From: Shewanella sp. UCD-KL12
GTDB taxonomy: Bacteria > Pseudomonadota > Gammaproteobacteria > Enterobacterales > Shewanellaceae
Length of the DNA stretch: 64,000 nucleotides
Assembly: GCF_001957125.1 (NCBI RefSeq)
Contig: NZ_MPHJ01000004.1
Span: forward strand, 85 to 64,084
Direction: 5' to 3'
The notes under the pieces were generated by a model. The model searched no databases, was not told the DNA's origin, and saw only the letters and a program-made list of their open reading frames with translations. Numbering within the stretch: position 1 is the stretch's first letter; the number at the start of each line of letters is the position of its first letter. Shown piece after piece: positions 17,842 through 29,200 of this stretch. A program made the position numbers and the translations under genes.

Positions 17842-18852
17842 TTAAGGTGTTATTTCAAGTTGTGATTGAATATTCGACACTAAGAAATCACTAAAGCTAT
17901 CCCCATGGTTTTGCAACATCTTTGGAAACATTGAGATGGGTGTTGAACCTGGGAAGGTATTTATCTCATTGAGTAATATTTCATTGTCATCGGTTAAGAA
18001 AAAGTCGATGCGCGAGAGATGCCTTAACTTCATTCCCTTAAAGACTTTTACCGCATATTCGCGAATTTTATTACTGAGTTCATCGGTAACATCCGCTTCA
18101 ATTTTTGTTTCAGCTTGGCTATTTGCTGCGTACTTCTCATCGAAGGTATAAAAGGAGTTTGATGCACAGATTATCTCCCCAGGTTTAGTGGCAATGACTT
18201 CACCATTAAGCTCATAAACCGCAACCTCTAACTCTCTTGCTGTAATGGTTTTCTCAACGACGACATAAGGAGAAAATTTGAATGCTTCTATTAGCGAAGA
18301 CGCGATCTCATCTGGCGTATCTGCGCGATAGCAACCGACAGATGAGCCTTGAGATGCCGCTTTAATAAATACGGACCCCCACTTGTCTAATGCCTGAACT
18401 GTACTTGCTATAGCCTCATCATTTAGCTCATTGAGGAAAATATAGGGAGTATTAGGGATCCCGAGTGCAGTAAACCACATTTTGGCAGTGATTTTATTAA
18501 AGCAGTTACGGCTAGACTCTGCATCACAGCCAAAATAGGGCAAATTGATCAGTTCAAAATATGATTGAATATCGCCAGTTTCCCCAGGATAGCCATGAAT
18601 GCATGGAATAGCATAATCCACAGGCCAAGGTGCAATCGAATCATTATCGAAACGGAGCTGTTTTAGATTGGTCAGTTCGCAATAATCGCCATTTGCGGTT
18701 TGATAACGACCGCTACTGTCTAGCTCGACCCTTACTAGGTTGATATGTGGGAGACTCGCTAGTGATGCTTCAAAAAAGTTGGCAGACATTAATGAAATAG
18801 CGTGTTCATCGCCGCCACCGCCGCACAACAAAAGTAGGTTCGTTTGGCTCAT
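17842..18852 (-). CDS. ddl: D-alanine-D-alanine ligase
   Basis: This ATP-grasp enzyme of 336 residues joins two D-alanines for peptidoglycan precursors in the cytoplasm. Landmarks are the ATP-loop [45 protein letters not shown], and the metal-site end [19 protein letters not shown]. The frame is open for 14 more codons, but the ATG at 18852 (MSQTNLLLL) has an AGGAG ribosome site and aligns with the family start. Shewanella usually has another copy in the cell-division cluster, so this may be a second Ddl. It converges on the MITE-like element. Confidence 0.92.
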   Translation of the reverse strand: MSQTNLLLLCGGGGDEHAISLMSANFFEASLASLPHINLVRVELDSSGRYQTANGDYCELTNLKQLRFDNDSIAPWPVDYAIPCIHGYPGETGDIQSYFELINLPYFGCDAESSRNCFNKITAKMWFTALGIPNTPYIFLNELNDEAIASTVQALDKWGSVFIKAASQGSSVGCYRADTPDEIASSLIEAFKFSPYVVVEKTITARELEVAVYELNGEVIATKPGEIICASNSFYTFDEKYAANSQAETKIEADVTDELSNKIREYAVKVFKGMKLRHLSRIDFFLTDDNEILLNEINTFPGSTPISMFPKMLQNHGDSFSDFLVSNIQSQLEITP

Positions 18853-19010
18853 CTTTCTTACATCTCCTAGCAAATATTCTGATCTCAGGCTCACTATGAA
18901 CGGATGCAGATTTATTGCAACAGTTGTGCTTTGTGTTTTGAGCCAACTGGCTAATAATTATTCTGGATTATCGTGATATGTAGCAGAATTAATTTAGGAT
19001 TGGCTATAGG

Positions 19011-19045
19011 TAAACAAAAGCCAGTGGCAATGTGCAACTGGCTTT
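19011..19045 (-). terminator. Terminator after bcp
   Basis: AAAGCCAGT (19018-19026) and ACTGGCTTT (19037-19045) pair. On the minus strand the stem is followed by TTTTGTTT. It ends the gcvR-bcp transcript. Confidence 0.75.
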
Positions 19046-19100
19046 AGAGAGGAACTCTTTTGTAGAAAAGCTATTTGTTGAGATTATATATTAATCGTTA

Positions 19101-19571
19101 TTAGCTTTGCTTTAGATGGTTGAGCACGACTTCATGATGCTCTTTGGTTTTGAACTTATTAAACAGATGGCTGACTTTTCCATCTTCAGTAACCAAGAAG
19201 CTCAGTCTGTGGATACCGTCATATACCTTACCCATAAACTTCTTCTCGCCCCACACACCGAATGCATCGGCAATAGCGTGGTCCTCATCACTTAACAGTG
19301 AGAAGTTAAGCGCCTGCTTTTCTGCAAAGCGCGCTAACTTTTTAACAGGATCAGGGCTGATGCCTAATACAGTTATATTTAACTCGTTAAGTTCTGTAAT
19401 GCTGTCTCTAAGGCCACAGGCCTGTACGGTACAGCCCGGTGTAGATGCTTTAGGGTAGAAATAAACCAGCACAGGGCCTTTAGCCAGACACTCTTTTAAT
19501 GAGATTGTTTGTTCATTTTGGTTTTGAAGCTCAAAGAGTGGGGCCGTATCGCCTGCAATTAATGTTTTCAT
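19101..19571 (-). CDS. bcp: Thioredoxin-dependent peroxiredoxin (Bcp/PrxQ)
   Basis: The protein of 156 residues has the AhpC/TSA fold. The peroxidatic cysteine is C47 in PKASTPGCTVQAC, with a second cysteine at C52 as in atypical 2-Cys Bcp enzymes. It reduces hydrogen peroxide and organic peroxides in the cytoplasm using thioredoxin. The tail LFNKFKTKEHHEVVLNHLK is typical. It follows gcvR after a 3-bp gap, the same pairing as in many gammaproteobacteria. Confidence 0.95.
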   Translation of the reverse strand: MKTLIAGDTAPLFELQNQNEQTISLKECLAKGPVLVYFYPKASTPGCTVQACGLRDSITELNELNITVLGISPDPVKKLARFAEKQALNFSLLSDEDHAIADAFGVWGEKKFMGKVYDGIHRLSFLVTEDGKVSHLFNKFKTKEHHEVVLNHLKQS

Positions 19572-19574
19572 CTA

Positions 19575-20123
19575 TTATTCCTTTTCTGTTGTGCTAATAC
19601 CTTGCATACGTTCAATAACGCACTCTAATGATAGTTCTGAAGCAATCTCATTGATGCTCACCTCTAACTTATCAAGTTCCACTTTTTCAGGAACATTGAT
19701 AGTTAAGAACACATTCTGTGTTGGCTTGCCCTGATCATCTTCTTCTGCATGGGAGCGTACTGCGGCAAGATCCAATGAACGGTCAGCAAGAAATTGAGTG
19801 ATTTTCTTCATCGTGCCACGTTGATCTTGGCCGGTAAAAGTCACTCCTAGACGTGAGATATAGTTTGGTGCGGTGTGTTTTGAGGTACGCTTCATCACCG
19901 TCATGAGTTCGAGTTCAACACTTAAGCTTGGGAGTTGGGTTTCCATTTTTGTAATGGAAGCCCAAGAGCCAGAAAGCATCATGATTAAGGTGAACTCGTT
20001 GCCGAATAAGGCCATACGACTGTCGACAATGTCACAGTCACATTCACTAGCAAGTCTTGCGAATTTACTGACTATACCTGGGCGATCTGAGCCCATCGCA
20101 GTAACAACAAGATGGTTGGACAT
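19575..20123 (-). CDS. gcvR: Glycine cleavage system transcriptional repressor GcvR
   Basis: The protein has 182 residues with two ACT domains. The first starts HLVVTAMGSDRPGIVSKFAR (residues 4-23). The second starts around SRLGVTFTGQDQRGTMKKIT. In E. coli, GcvR binds glycine and blocks the activator GcvA. The arrangement upstream of bcp and divergent from dapA is the standard one. It has no DNA-binding motif of its own, as expected. Confidence 0.9.
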   Translation of the reverse strand: MSNHLVVTAMGSDRPGIVSKFARLASECDCDIVDSRMALFGNEFTLIMMLSGSWASITKMETQLPSLSVELELMTVMKRTSKHTAPNYISRLGVTFTGQDQRGTMKKITQFLADRSLDLAAVRSHAEEDDQGKPTQNVFLTINVPEKVELDKLEVSINEIASELSLECVIERMQGISTTEKE

Positions 20124-20361
20124 GAATTTTCCTTACTTTGTAGCTAATTCTGTACAAAAATGCACCGTAAACAGGTGCATTTAAACGCGATGACCAATGC
20201 TACCACAAGTTTACTAAGATGAGATCCCTGTCTTATATATCAAATCTTAGATTGAATACTATTCATAGTGAAAAAGTCTTAACGTTAATGAATCGCTGAA
20301 ATGCTTGTTTTTAATGGTTAGCATCAGTACCATAGCCAGTCCTGAATCCTGGGGAAGTCAC

Positions 20362-21246
20362 ATGATAAACGGAAGCATCGTAGCCTTAATCACACCACTC
20401 AATAGTGATGGCTCAGTAGATTATAAAAGTCTTGAAAAGTTAGTTGAGTACCATATTACAGAAGGTACAGATGCCATCGTTGCCGTAGGCACCACTGGTG
20501 AATCTGCTACCCTACCAATTTCTGAACATATAGAAGTTGTTGCACATACTGTTAAGTTTGCATCTGGTCGTATTCCAGTCATTGGTGGCAATGGCGCCAA
20601 TGCTACGGCAGAAGCGGTTGAGCTTACCAAAGCCCAAAATGATTTAGGGGTAGCCGCAATGCTTGGCGTGACCCCTTATTATAATAAACCAAGCCCGAAG
20701 GGCTTGATTGCCCATTATAAAGCGGTTGCACAGAGCACTGACATACCACAAATTCTTTATAATGTTCCCGGTCGTACTACGGTCGATATGCTACCGGAAA
20801 CCGTTGCTGAGCTTGTTAATGTACCAAACATTATCGGTGTAAAAGAAGCGACTGGAGATGTGAGCCGCGTTAAGCGCTTAAGAGAACTATGTGGTGAAGA
20901 TTTCCTTCTCTATAGCGGTGATGACGCGACAGCCAGAGAGTTTCTCTCTTTAGGCGGTAACGGTGTCATTTCTGTTGCTAACAACATTGTGCCGAAACAG
21001 TTTAAATTAATGTGTGATGCAGCCATTAAAGGTGATCTTCAAACTGCTATGGCAGCTGAAGATTCGATTAAAGGCTTATTTAGCGCATTGTTTTGCGAAG
21101 CAAACCCTATCCCTGTAAAGTGGGCTGTACATCGAATGGGTTTGATAAGTCATGGTGATATAAGATTACCTTTAACGGAACTTTCGACCGAGTTTCATGG
21201 TCTGTTGTTAGACGCGATGAAAAATGCCCGAATAGAGGTTAAATAA
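20362..21246 (+). CDS. dapA: 4-hydroxy-tetrahydrodipicolinate synthase
   Basis: The enzyme has 294 residues and condenses pyruvate with aspartate semialdehyde in lysine and diaminopimelate synthesis. The Schiff-base lysine is K161 in GVKEATGD. Y133 and R138 are in LYNVPGRT, and T44-T45 in GTTGES. The frame opens at 20305, but the ATG at 20362 ([13 protein letters not shown]) has GGGGAAG upstream and matches the family start. bamC begins three bases after the stop, so the two form an operon, as in E. coli. Confidence 0.96.
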   Translation: MINGSIVALITPLNSDGSVDYKSLEKLVEYHITEGTDAIVAVGTTGESATLPISEHIEVVAHTVKFASGRIPVIGGNGANATAEAVELTKAQNDLGVAAMLGVTPYYNKPSPKGLIAHYKAVAQSTDIPQILYNVPGRTTVDMLPETVAELVNVPNIIGVKEATGDVSRVKRLRELCGEDFLLYSGDDATAREFLSLGGNGVISVANNIVPKQFKLMCDAAIKGDLQTAMAAEDSIKGLFSALFCEANPIPVKWAVHRMGLISHGDIRLPLTELSTEFHGLLLDAMKNARIEVK

Positions 21247-21249
21247 TAG

Positions 21250-22371
21250 ATGTTCAAACTAGTTACTCCTTTAGTTCTGATTGCTGCGCTTGCAGCTTGT
21301 AGCACTCCTGTTGATAGGCGACAGGCAAATGGTGGCGATGAGTATACCAATGTGAGTATTGAACCAGCATTGACGATACCTGAAGGGCTTAATACACCGA
21401 CCTATAGCAAAGAGTACGATATTCCTCAGTACGGTAAAAATGTAGATGTAGCGCTTGTCGGCAAAAAGCTAGATATTCGACCGCCTCTACAAGTGTTACC
21501 TATGGCTGAGGGTACACATGTCGAAGAGGGTAGCGACAATATTAAGATTGTTGTTGAGTCTATCGATAGTGATATTGAACTTAAAAACGAACTTTACTCT
21601 GTACTCAAAGACTATCTATCGAGTAAATCGATAGCTGTTTTGAATGAAGATTACGAGAAAGGCATCATTGAAACAGATTGGATTGAGAGCCAAGAAGTGC
21701 TCGATACCAGCTTCTGGGGCAGTGATGAGGTTTATACTCTGCGTCAGCGTTATGAGTTTTTAGTTGATGTTCGTCCACATGGACGTAGTGGTAACTTGCT
21801 GATTAATCTTATTGATCATGAAGAAAGTTACGACGGAACGTTACAAGACATTATTTTAAGTGGTGAAGATAAGCAACGCTATACTATAGATATGCTAAAT
21901 AATGCTGTTGCGTATATGAGCATTAAACGTAATCAAGCAATGAAAGCTAAGCGTCTTAGAGAGAGTCTAGGTATTGATATTAGTATCATAAATGGGACTG
22001 CTTCAGATGTTGAGGGAGAGCAAGCTTCGCCTTCTTATTGGTTAGCTCAAGCACCATTTATGCGTACTTGGGACAGACTAAGAATTGTTCTACCTGAGAT
22101 GGGTTTTGAAATTATCGATATGGATAGTAATAAAGGCCTTTATTACATCAATGTTACCGATGACTCAGGTTTCTGGAGCTCTTTATGGAGTGAAAAGAAA
22201 CTACCTGTAAAAGAAGGGTCATACCGTGTAGTGCTTAAGGAAGATGAAGGTGAAAAGACCACTCGTATCTACCTTCATGACGCGACAGACAAGCCTTTAG
22301 AGAATGAAGTTGTTGAAGCTGTGTATGAAGGCTTCTCGGAGCTGATGCAGGAAGATCGTAAGATCCGCTAA
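21250..22371 (+). CDS. bamC: Outer-membrane assembly lipoprotein BamC (NlpB)
   Basis: The lipoprotein has 373 residues with lipobox LAAC (cysteine at residue 17). It is the BamC subunit of the machine that inserts beta-barrel proteins into the outer membrane. The unstructured amino-terminal segment is followed by two helix-grip domains, around residues 95-215 and 255-373, the second beginning SYWLAQAPFMRTWDRLRIVL. It lies 3 bp after dapA and ends at a terminator, so this is a dapA-bamC operon. Confidence 0.92.
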   Translation: MFKLVTPLVLIAALAACSTPVDRRQANGGDEYTNVSIEPALTIPEGLNTPTYSKEYDIPQYGKNVDVALVGKKLDIRPPLQVLPMAEGTHVEEGSDNIKIVVESIDSDIELKNELYSVLKDYLSSKSIAVLNEDYEKGIIETDWIESQEVLDTSFWGSDEVYTLRQRYEFLVDVRPHGRSGNLLINLIDHEESYDGTLQDIILSGEDKQRYTIDMLNNAVAYMSIKRNQAMKAKRLRESLGIDISIINGTASDVEGEQASPSYWLAQAPFMRTWDRLRIVLPEMGFEIIDMDSNKGLYYINVTDDSGFWSSLWSEKKLPVKEGSYRVVLKEDEGEKTTRIYLHDATDKPLENEVVEAVYEGFSELMQEDRKIR

Positions 22372-22394
22372 TAAATTAGCAGACGAAACAACAT

Positions 22395-22421
22395 AAGGAG
22401 GCCATTGGCCTCCTTTTTTTT
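22395..22421 (+). terminator. Terminator of dapA-bamC
   Basis: AAGGAGGCC and GGCCTCCTT form a perfect 9-bp stem with an ATT loop, followed by seven or more T's. Confidence 0.92.
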
Positions 22422-22490
22422 GTCTCTAATTTATATAGGTTTTTATATAAGACTCTATACTTTGATTTGTATCTTGATTTCGAGGTGTAG

Positions 22491-24869
22491 ATGAAGAAGC
22501 AGATTGATCTTAATGAGATAGAGTCAAAGTATCTGACAATAGTGAGTGAGTTCGCCATTGATATGCTCTCAATTCATAGTACTGAGAACACCCTGTGGCA
22601 TCTTGCAAGAAATGTTGTTTCAGAATTAGGTTTTGAAGATGTTGTTGTCTATTTGCTGGATGAAAAGCGGCAAGTACTTTGTCAGAAAGCGGCATTTGGA
22701 AATAAAAACCCGAAACGGTATGAAATACTTTCGCCCTTAGAAATTAAGGTGGGAGAGGGCGTTGTTGGTAAGGTCGCTGTGACCAAAATACCTGTGCTTA
22801 TTAATGACACTCGAAACTTCCCTGATTATATTGTTGATGATGAATCTAGGCTATCAGAGCTTGCCGTGCCAATGATTGTTGATGGAAAAGTCATAGGAGT
22901 GATTGATTCAGAACATAGACTGAAGGGATTTTATAATCAGCAGCATAAGAAGACCCTTTATGCGATAGCCTCAATTGCTGCGATGAAAATCTCTAAAAAC
23001 AAGACATTAAATAAGCTTCAACACACTATTGAGGAGCTAGAGTATAGTTCTAAAATTCAAGACACCTTGTTTGAAATCGCTGAATTGATTTTCGAGACTG
23101 ATTCACTAAAACTATTTTATCAGCGTCTTCATGCGTGTATTTCACGACTTACCTTTGCAAAAAACTTCTATATTGCGCTTATGAATGACGATGGTACACA
23201 CTTAGTTTTACCCTATTGCGCTGATGAAAGAGATTGCGTTGTAGAAGACGAAGAAGTGCCTATCAATGTCGCGCAGCCTAGCATTACCGGTTATGTCATG
23301 GAGATAAATCAACCCTTGCTGATACATGAATGGGAAATAGAACAAAAAATAGCGAGTAAGACATTTTACCTTAAAGGATCGTTACCAAAATCATGGTTGG
23401 GGATCCCCTTTGGGGATAATGATAATGTCAAAGGTATTGTGGTCGTTCAAAGTTATTCTGATACTGTTATTTATCAGGAGAAAGATAAACAGTTATTAAG
23501 CTTTGTAGCTAAGCACATTTATAACGCGATTGAACGAATGAACGCCAAAGCAGAGCTCGAGTTTTTAGCGTTACACGACCCCCTTACACACCTGCCAAAT
23601 AGAGTGCTATTTACTGACAGAGTAGAGCATGCAATAGATAACGCTAAAAGAGTATCCAATACGACTTTAGCTGTTTTATACCTAGATCTTGATAAGTTTA
23701 AACATATTAATGACTCATTTGGTCATGGGGTTGGTGATGCATTGCTGGTTATGGTGTCAAAAACCATAAGGGGCTGTTTAAAGGTATCGGATACCTTATG
23801 TCGACTAGGTGGTGATGAATTTTCGGTATTGATTGAGACGTTGAAGGGGATAGAGGAAATTGAGCAAACAATAAACGCTATTGTTCGTCAAGTCGCTGAG
23901 ATAAAACTAATAGATGGTCATCAAGTTAATATATCCACTAGTATCGGGTGTGCAGTTTTACAAAATAATCATGATAACGCTGCGAACCTCTTCGTTCAGG
24001 CAGATGAAGCTATGTATCAAGCAAAATTACAGGGACGCAATCAAGTTTGCTACCACAAACCTCAAAATGATTTAGCTGGTCTTAGCCAATTTAGCGTAAG
24101 AAGCAATTTTGTTACCGCTATTGAGGAGCAGCAGTTTTATCTGGAGTTTCAGCCCATTATTGAACTAGCTACAGGGCAGATAGTAGCAGCTGAAGGCTTG
24201 ATACGATGGTTGCACCCTAAGCATGGTTATATACTGCCAAACCAATTTCTTGATGGGTTACAGGTGAGTGATCTATTGACTGAATTGGATCAGCATGTTG
24301 TGTCCTTGGCTATAGAATTTTTACAAAAAGAGATCCGTCAGCTGCCAACAGATTTTAGGCTTAATATTAACATTTCGGGTGAGGGGTTTAACTCCCCTAA
24401 GTTAATGATGATATTAACTTCAGCATTTGAACTCGAGCCGTATATATTTCAACATTTAACCCTAGAGATCACCGAACAAACCTTGGTGAGCAGTGTTGAT
24501 GAAACTAAGGTAACGATAGAAGCCTTAAAGCGTATGGGGATCGAAATTGCACTTGATGATTTTGGTACTGGCTTCTCCTCATTAAGTTATTTACATCAGT
24601 TTACCTTTGACTGTTTGAAGATAGATCGAAGCTTCATTAGTCAACTTGATTGTGAAAATGGTAATCAGATCATACTCAATACTATTATTAATCTAGCCCA
24701 TTCACTAGGGATCAAAACAGTTGCTGAGGGTGTTGAGGCGTTAAGTCAGTATAAACAACTGACAAAGATGGAGTGTATATGTGCGCAAGGTTTTTATATG
24801 TCTCGGCCCACCTCTGCTTTATCCCTCGTAAAACTCATCACTAGCAATATTAGCTATCTACCAAAATAG
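22491..24869 (+). CDS. GAF-GAF-GGDEF-EAL cyclic-di-GMP protein
   Basis: The protein of 792 residues has no membrane segments and is probably cytoplasmic. Two GAF-like sensor domains (about 10-170 and 190-350) precede a diguanylate cyclase domain with intact GGDEF at 440-444 and an EAL phosphodiesterase domain. The inhibitory I-site reads KVSD rather than RxxD. The EAL motif is EGL at 568-570; it keeps the metal-binding glutamate, and NINIS, EITEQ, DDFGTG and LKIDRSF are all present, so activity is plausible. It is preceded by GAGGTG and stands alone between terminated units. The signal sensed by the GAF domains is unknown. Confidence 0.9.
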   Translation: MKKQIDLNEIESKYLTIVSEFAIDMLSIHSTENTLWHLARNVVSELGFEDVVVYLLDEKRQVLCQKAAFGNKNPKRYEILSPLEIKVGEGVVGKVAVTKIPVLINDTRNFPDYIVDDESRLSELAVPMIVDGKVIGVIDSEHRLKGFYNQQHKKTLYAIASIAAMKISKNKTLNKLQHTIEELEYSSKIQDTLFEIAELIFETDSLKLFYQRLHACISRLTFAKNFYIALMNDDGTHLVLPYCADERDCVVEDEEVPINVAQPSITGYVMEINQPLLIHEWEIEQKIASKTFYLKGSLPKSWLGIPFGDNDNVKGIVVVQSYSDTVIYQEKDKQLLSFVAKHIYNAIERMNAKAELEFLALHDPLTHLPNRVLFTDRVEHAIDNAKRVSNTTLAVLYLDLDKFKHINDSFGHGVGDALLVMVSKTIRGCLKVSDTLCRLGGDEFSVLIETLKGIEEIEQTINAIVRQVAEIKLIDGHQVNISTSIGCAVLQNNHDNAANLFVQADEAMYQAKLQGRNQVCYHKPQNDLAGLSQFSVRSNFVTAIEEQQFYLEFQPIIELATGQIVAAEGLIRWLHPKHGYILPNQFLDGLQVSDLLTELDQHVVSLAIEFLQKEIRQLPTDFRLNINISGEGFNSPKLMMILTSAFELEPYIFQHLTLEITEQTLVSSVDETKVTIEALKRMGIEIALDDFGTGFSSLSYLHQFTFDCLKIDRSFISQLDCENGNQIILNTIINLAHSLGIKTVAEGVEALSQYKQLTKMECICAQGFYMSRPTSALSLVKLITSNISYLPK

Positions 24870-25124
24870 CAATTAATGGTAAAAAAGCAGCAACTAGAAT
24901 CTGGTTAACAGAATAAATAATCAAGAAAACAGCGAATAAGGAATGAGATCCATCTGCTTGACTTGTTTTAAGTAGCGTTTATCTCTGCAGGATGATGATG
25001 CAGGTTCCTCTTACTTCTAATGTTGCTATAAAGTTTCATTTGTAAGTAAAAGTAAAACACCTTGAAGCCGCTTAGTCTATGGGTAAACTACCTACATAAA
25101 AATAAGTAGTCTTTCGGAAAATTA

Positions 25125-26210
25125 ATGAAAAAAATAATAATATTGTTAATTGTGTTATCACTTTCTTGGCTGGTTTATCAACAAAACTCATCAGATAACA
25201 AACCTTCAGCACCAAAATCTCGTCCAATAGCTAATGTTGTTGTGGCAAAAGCTGCCATTGAGCCTGTTAGGGATGAAGTGGAAGCTTTAGGGACGAGCAA
25301 AGCGAATGAATCTATTACAGTCACCCCTAAAGTGACAGAAGTTGCCACACAGATTAATTTCAGCGACGGTGATTTAGTTGAAAAAGGAAGACTACTTGTT
25401 CAACTACAAGATCGTGAGCAGGTAGCCCGGGTTAAAGTTGCAAAGGTTCGTGTTATGGACCATATGCGGGAACTAGAGCGGATCCGCTCATTGGTGACAA
25501 GCCAAACCATTGCAGAACTTGAAAGAGATAGACTCCAAACTTTGATTGATACAGCTAAAGCTGAGCTGGAACAATCACAAGCTGCACTATCAGATAGAAA
25601 GATCATTGCGCCATTTAACGGGCGATTAGGCCTTCGCCAAATTAGTGTCGGTAGTTTATTAACTCCTGGAACTGTTATCACTACATTAGATGATATCTCA
25701 GTGATTAAGTTGGACTTTTCTGTACCTGAACGCTTTTTACAATCATTAGCAATTGGTAAATCAGTCGAAGCAAGTGCCGTTGCGTTTCCTGATGAGATGT
25801 TTATCGGTAAAGTTACCTCAATCGATAGCCGCATCAACCCAACAACTCGTGCCGTTATAGTGCGTGCTGAGATGGCAAACCCTAACAACCGGTTACTACC
25901 AGGTATGTTAATGAAGGTCACGCTGATTAAAGAGAGTAGGGAAGCACTTATCTTACCTGAATCTGCCATCATCCCGATCCAAGATAGGCATTACGTGTAC
26001 CTAGTGAATGATGAGCAAGTCATTGAGCGAAGAGAAGTGGAGCTTGGTCTACGTAAACGAGGCTGGGTTGAAGTGCTCGATGGCGTAGAGCTTGATGAGC
26101 AAGTTGTTATCCGTGGGATCTTAAAAGTACGCCCTGGCGATAAAGTGAAAGTACAGTTTAGTGAACGTTTTAGCTTCCTTAAAGAAGCTAAGGTTGGGCC
26201 AACTGTATGA
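25125..26210 (+). CDS. RND efflux periplasmic adaptor (membrane fusion protein)
   Basis: The protein has 361 residues with an amino-terminal hydrophobic anchor (IIILLIVLSLSWLVY). It has lipoyl half-motifs separated by a helical hairpin and the characteristic end of the barrel/hairpin region, KIIAPFNGRLGLRQISVGSLLTPGT. It links the inner-membrane pump to an outer-membrane channel. The TGA stop overlaps the ATG of the pump gene by four bases (26207-26210). No outer-membrane factor gene is nearby, so a TolC-like protein from elsewhere is likely. Substrates cannot be predicted. Confidence 0.93.
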   Translation: MKKIIILLIVLSLSWLVYQQNSSDNKPSAPKSRPIANVVVAKAAIEPVRDEVEALGTSKANESITVTPKVTEVATQINFSDGDLVEKGRLLVQLQDREQVARVKVAKVRVMDHMRELERIRSLVTSQTIAELERDRLQTLIDTAKAELEQSQAALSDRKIIAPFNGRLGLRQISVGSLLTPGTVITTLDDISVIKLDFSVPERFLQSLAIGKSVEASAVAFPDEMFIGKVTSIDSRINPTTRAVIVRAEMANPNNRLLPGMLMKVTLIKESREALILPESAIIPIQDRHYVYLVNDEQVIERREVELGLRKRGWVEVLDGVELDEQVVIRGILKVRPGDKVKVQFSERFSFLKEAKVGPTV

Positions 26211-29200
26211 TATTAACCGACCTTTCAGTAAAACGTCCTGTCTTTGCCTCTGTTATCAGCATTTTGTTGATAGCTTTTGGCTTGGTCGCGTTTGATAAAC
26301 TTCCTTTACGAGAATACCCAAATATTGATCCACCTGTGGTCTCTATTCAAACCAACTACAGAGGTGCGAGTGCCTCGGTGGTTGAAAGTCGTATCACTCA
26401 GCTTGTTGAAGACCGTATCAGTGGTGTAGAAGGGATAAGACATATCAACTCATCGAGCCGAGATGGTCGCTCTTCGGTAACATTAGAGTTTGATATTGAC
26501 CGCGATATTGAAGCGGCAGCCAATGATGTCCGAGACCGGGTTTCGGGTTTGCTGAATAACCTACCTGAAGAAGCAGAGCCACCAGAAGTTCAAAAGGCAA
26601 ATGGGGGGGATGAGGTTATCATGTGGCTGAACTTAGTGTCAGATCAGATGACCACATTACAGCTGACTGATTACGCTAGGCGTTATCTTACAGATAGACT
26701 TTCGGTTATCGATGGCGTCGCTAATATTCGTATTGGTGGCGGTAAAGTTTATGCGATGCGGATATGGATAGACAGACAAGCTCTCGCCGCGAGAGGGCTG
26801 ACGGTTGCTGATATTGAGAGTGTGCTGCGCTCTGAGAATGTTGAGCTTCCTGCAGGCTCGGTTGAATCAAAAGAGCGTCACTTTACCGTAAGAGTTGAGC
26901 GTAGTTTTAAAAATGTTGATGACTTTGCCAATCTCGTACTCACTGAGGGAGATGACGGTTATTTAGTTAAATTAGGTGACGTGGCTAAAGTGGGTATTGG
27001 CTCTGAAGAGGAGCGGATCACCTTCCGCGGTAACCGTGAGGCAATGATAGGCTTAGGGATATCCAAACAGTCAACGGCTAATACGCTCGATGTTGCAAGA
27101 GCTGCGAATGCTTTAGTCGATAAGATAAACCCAAGTTTACCCGCTGGAATGGAAATAAAGCGCTCCTATGATAGCTCGGTGTTTATTGAAGCTTCGGTAA
27201 AAGAGGTGTATCAGACTCTCTTTATTGCGATGTTTTTAGTCATCATCGTCATCTACCTTTTTCTTGGTAGTGTACGGGCAATGTTAATTCCAGCGCTCAC
27301 TGTTCCCGTCTCTTTAATGGCGACATTTATTGTTCTCTATGCCTTAGGTTATACGATTAACTTACTGACCTTATTAGCGATGATCCTAGCCATTGGTATG
27401 GTGGTTGATGACGCTATTGTGGTGCTTGAAAATATTCATAGACGTATCGAAGAGGGAGACTCTCCGTTAAAAGCGGCTTATCTGGGCTCCCGAGAGGTGG
27501 CTTTTGCTGTCGTTGCGACCACCTTGGTACTGGTTGCTGTATTTATGCCGATAACCTTCTTAGAGGGAGATTTAGGTAAGCTATTTAAAGAGTTTGCCGT
27601 GGCGATGAGTGCCGCAGTGATCTTTTCGAGCATAGTGGCACTGACATTGAGCCCCATGATGTGCTCTAAACTACTAAAACCTGCTGGAGAGGATTCTTGG
27701 CTGGTACGTAAAGTCGATGCAGCAATGAACTTTGTCAGTGCTAAGTATCAAGCATTGCTGGTTAAGGCGATGAAGCATCCTATTATTATCTCCTCTTTTA
27801 TCATTGCAGCGCTAGGATGCAGTGCGCTATTGATGAAAGAGGTCCCACAAGAGTTCGCCCCACGAGAAGATCGTGGCTCTATGTTCTTGATTGTTAACGG
27901 ACCACAAGGCGCAAGTTTCGAATATATTGAATCTTATATGGACGAAATCGAAAACCGCTTAATGCCTTTAGTAGACAGTGGTGATATTAAGCGTTTGTTG
28001 ATCAGAGCGCCAAGAAGCTTTGGTAGCAGTGCCGATTTCTCTAACGGAATGGCGATTATTGTGCTCGAAGATTGGGCAGAGCGCCGCTCAGCCTCTGAGA
28101 TCACCACAGATATTCGCAGCCGCTTGTCAGATCTTGCCGGAGTAAGGGCATTTCCTGTCATGCGGCAAGCATTTGGTCGTGGCGTAGGTAAACCGGTGCA
28201 GTTTGTACTTGGAGGGCCAAGTTATGAAGTATTGGCCCAATGGCGTGACATTATTCTCGAAAAAGCTAAAGAGAACCCTAACTTAGTGGGTTTAGATCAT
28301 GATTATCAAGAAACTAAGCCACAATTGCGGGTTATTATTGATAAAGAGCGTGCGGCAGATCTTGGGGTTTCAATCTCACACATAGGAAGAACACTCGAGT
28401 CAATGCTAGGCTCTCGCTTAGTCACTACCTTTATGCGCGAGGGTAAAGAGTATGATGTGATTATCGAGGGTAATCGCGAAAATCAGAATACGGCAGCGGA
28501 TTTGGAGAATATCTATGTACGCTCAGATCGCAGCCAGGAACTGATCCCATTATCTAACTTAGTGAGTGTTGAAGAGTTTGCCGATGCGAGCCGATTAAAT
28601 CGTTATAACAGAATGCGTGCAATTACCTTAGAAGCTAACTTGGCTGATGGCTACAGTTTAGGGGAAGCATTGGGTTATCTTAACGATCTAACCGCAACCT
28701 ATCTTCCAGCTGAAGCTGTGATCAGTTACAAGGGGCAGTCACTCGATTACCAAGAGTCCGGTAGCTCAATGTACTTTGTATTTATCTTGGCACTTGGGAT
28801 TGTATTTTTAGTACTCGCAGCGCAATTTGAAAGTTATATTCATCCTATGGTGATCATGTTAACTGTACCATTAGCAACCCTTGGGGCGCTTGTTGGCCTC
28901 TGGCTTACGGATCAAAGCCTTAATATCTATAGCCAGATAGGTATTATTATGTTGGTTGGATTAGCGGCCAAAAATGGTATTTTAATTGTTGAATTTGCCA
29001 ATCAGTTAAGAGATAGAGGCATTGATTTTGATACCGCTATTGTGCAAGCCGCAGCGCAAAGACTAAGGCCTATTTTGATGACTGGTATCACCACGGCAGC
29101 GGGTGCGATTCCCTTGGTTATGTCACAAGGTGCAGGTGCTGAAACTCGCTTTGTAATTGGTGTCGTTGTGCTATCGGGAATCATATTAGCAACGCTATTT

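Noticed and set aside
22491..24869. EAL domain treated as inactive because EAL reads EGL
   Set aside because: The metal-binding glutamate and the other catalytic motifs are present, so loss of activity cannot be claimed.
25400..25972. Open frame of 190 codons on the minus strand inside the RND adaptor gene
   Set aside because: It is a shadow of the well-supported plus-strand gene, with a serine- and arginine-heavy composition and no ribosome site.
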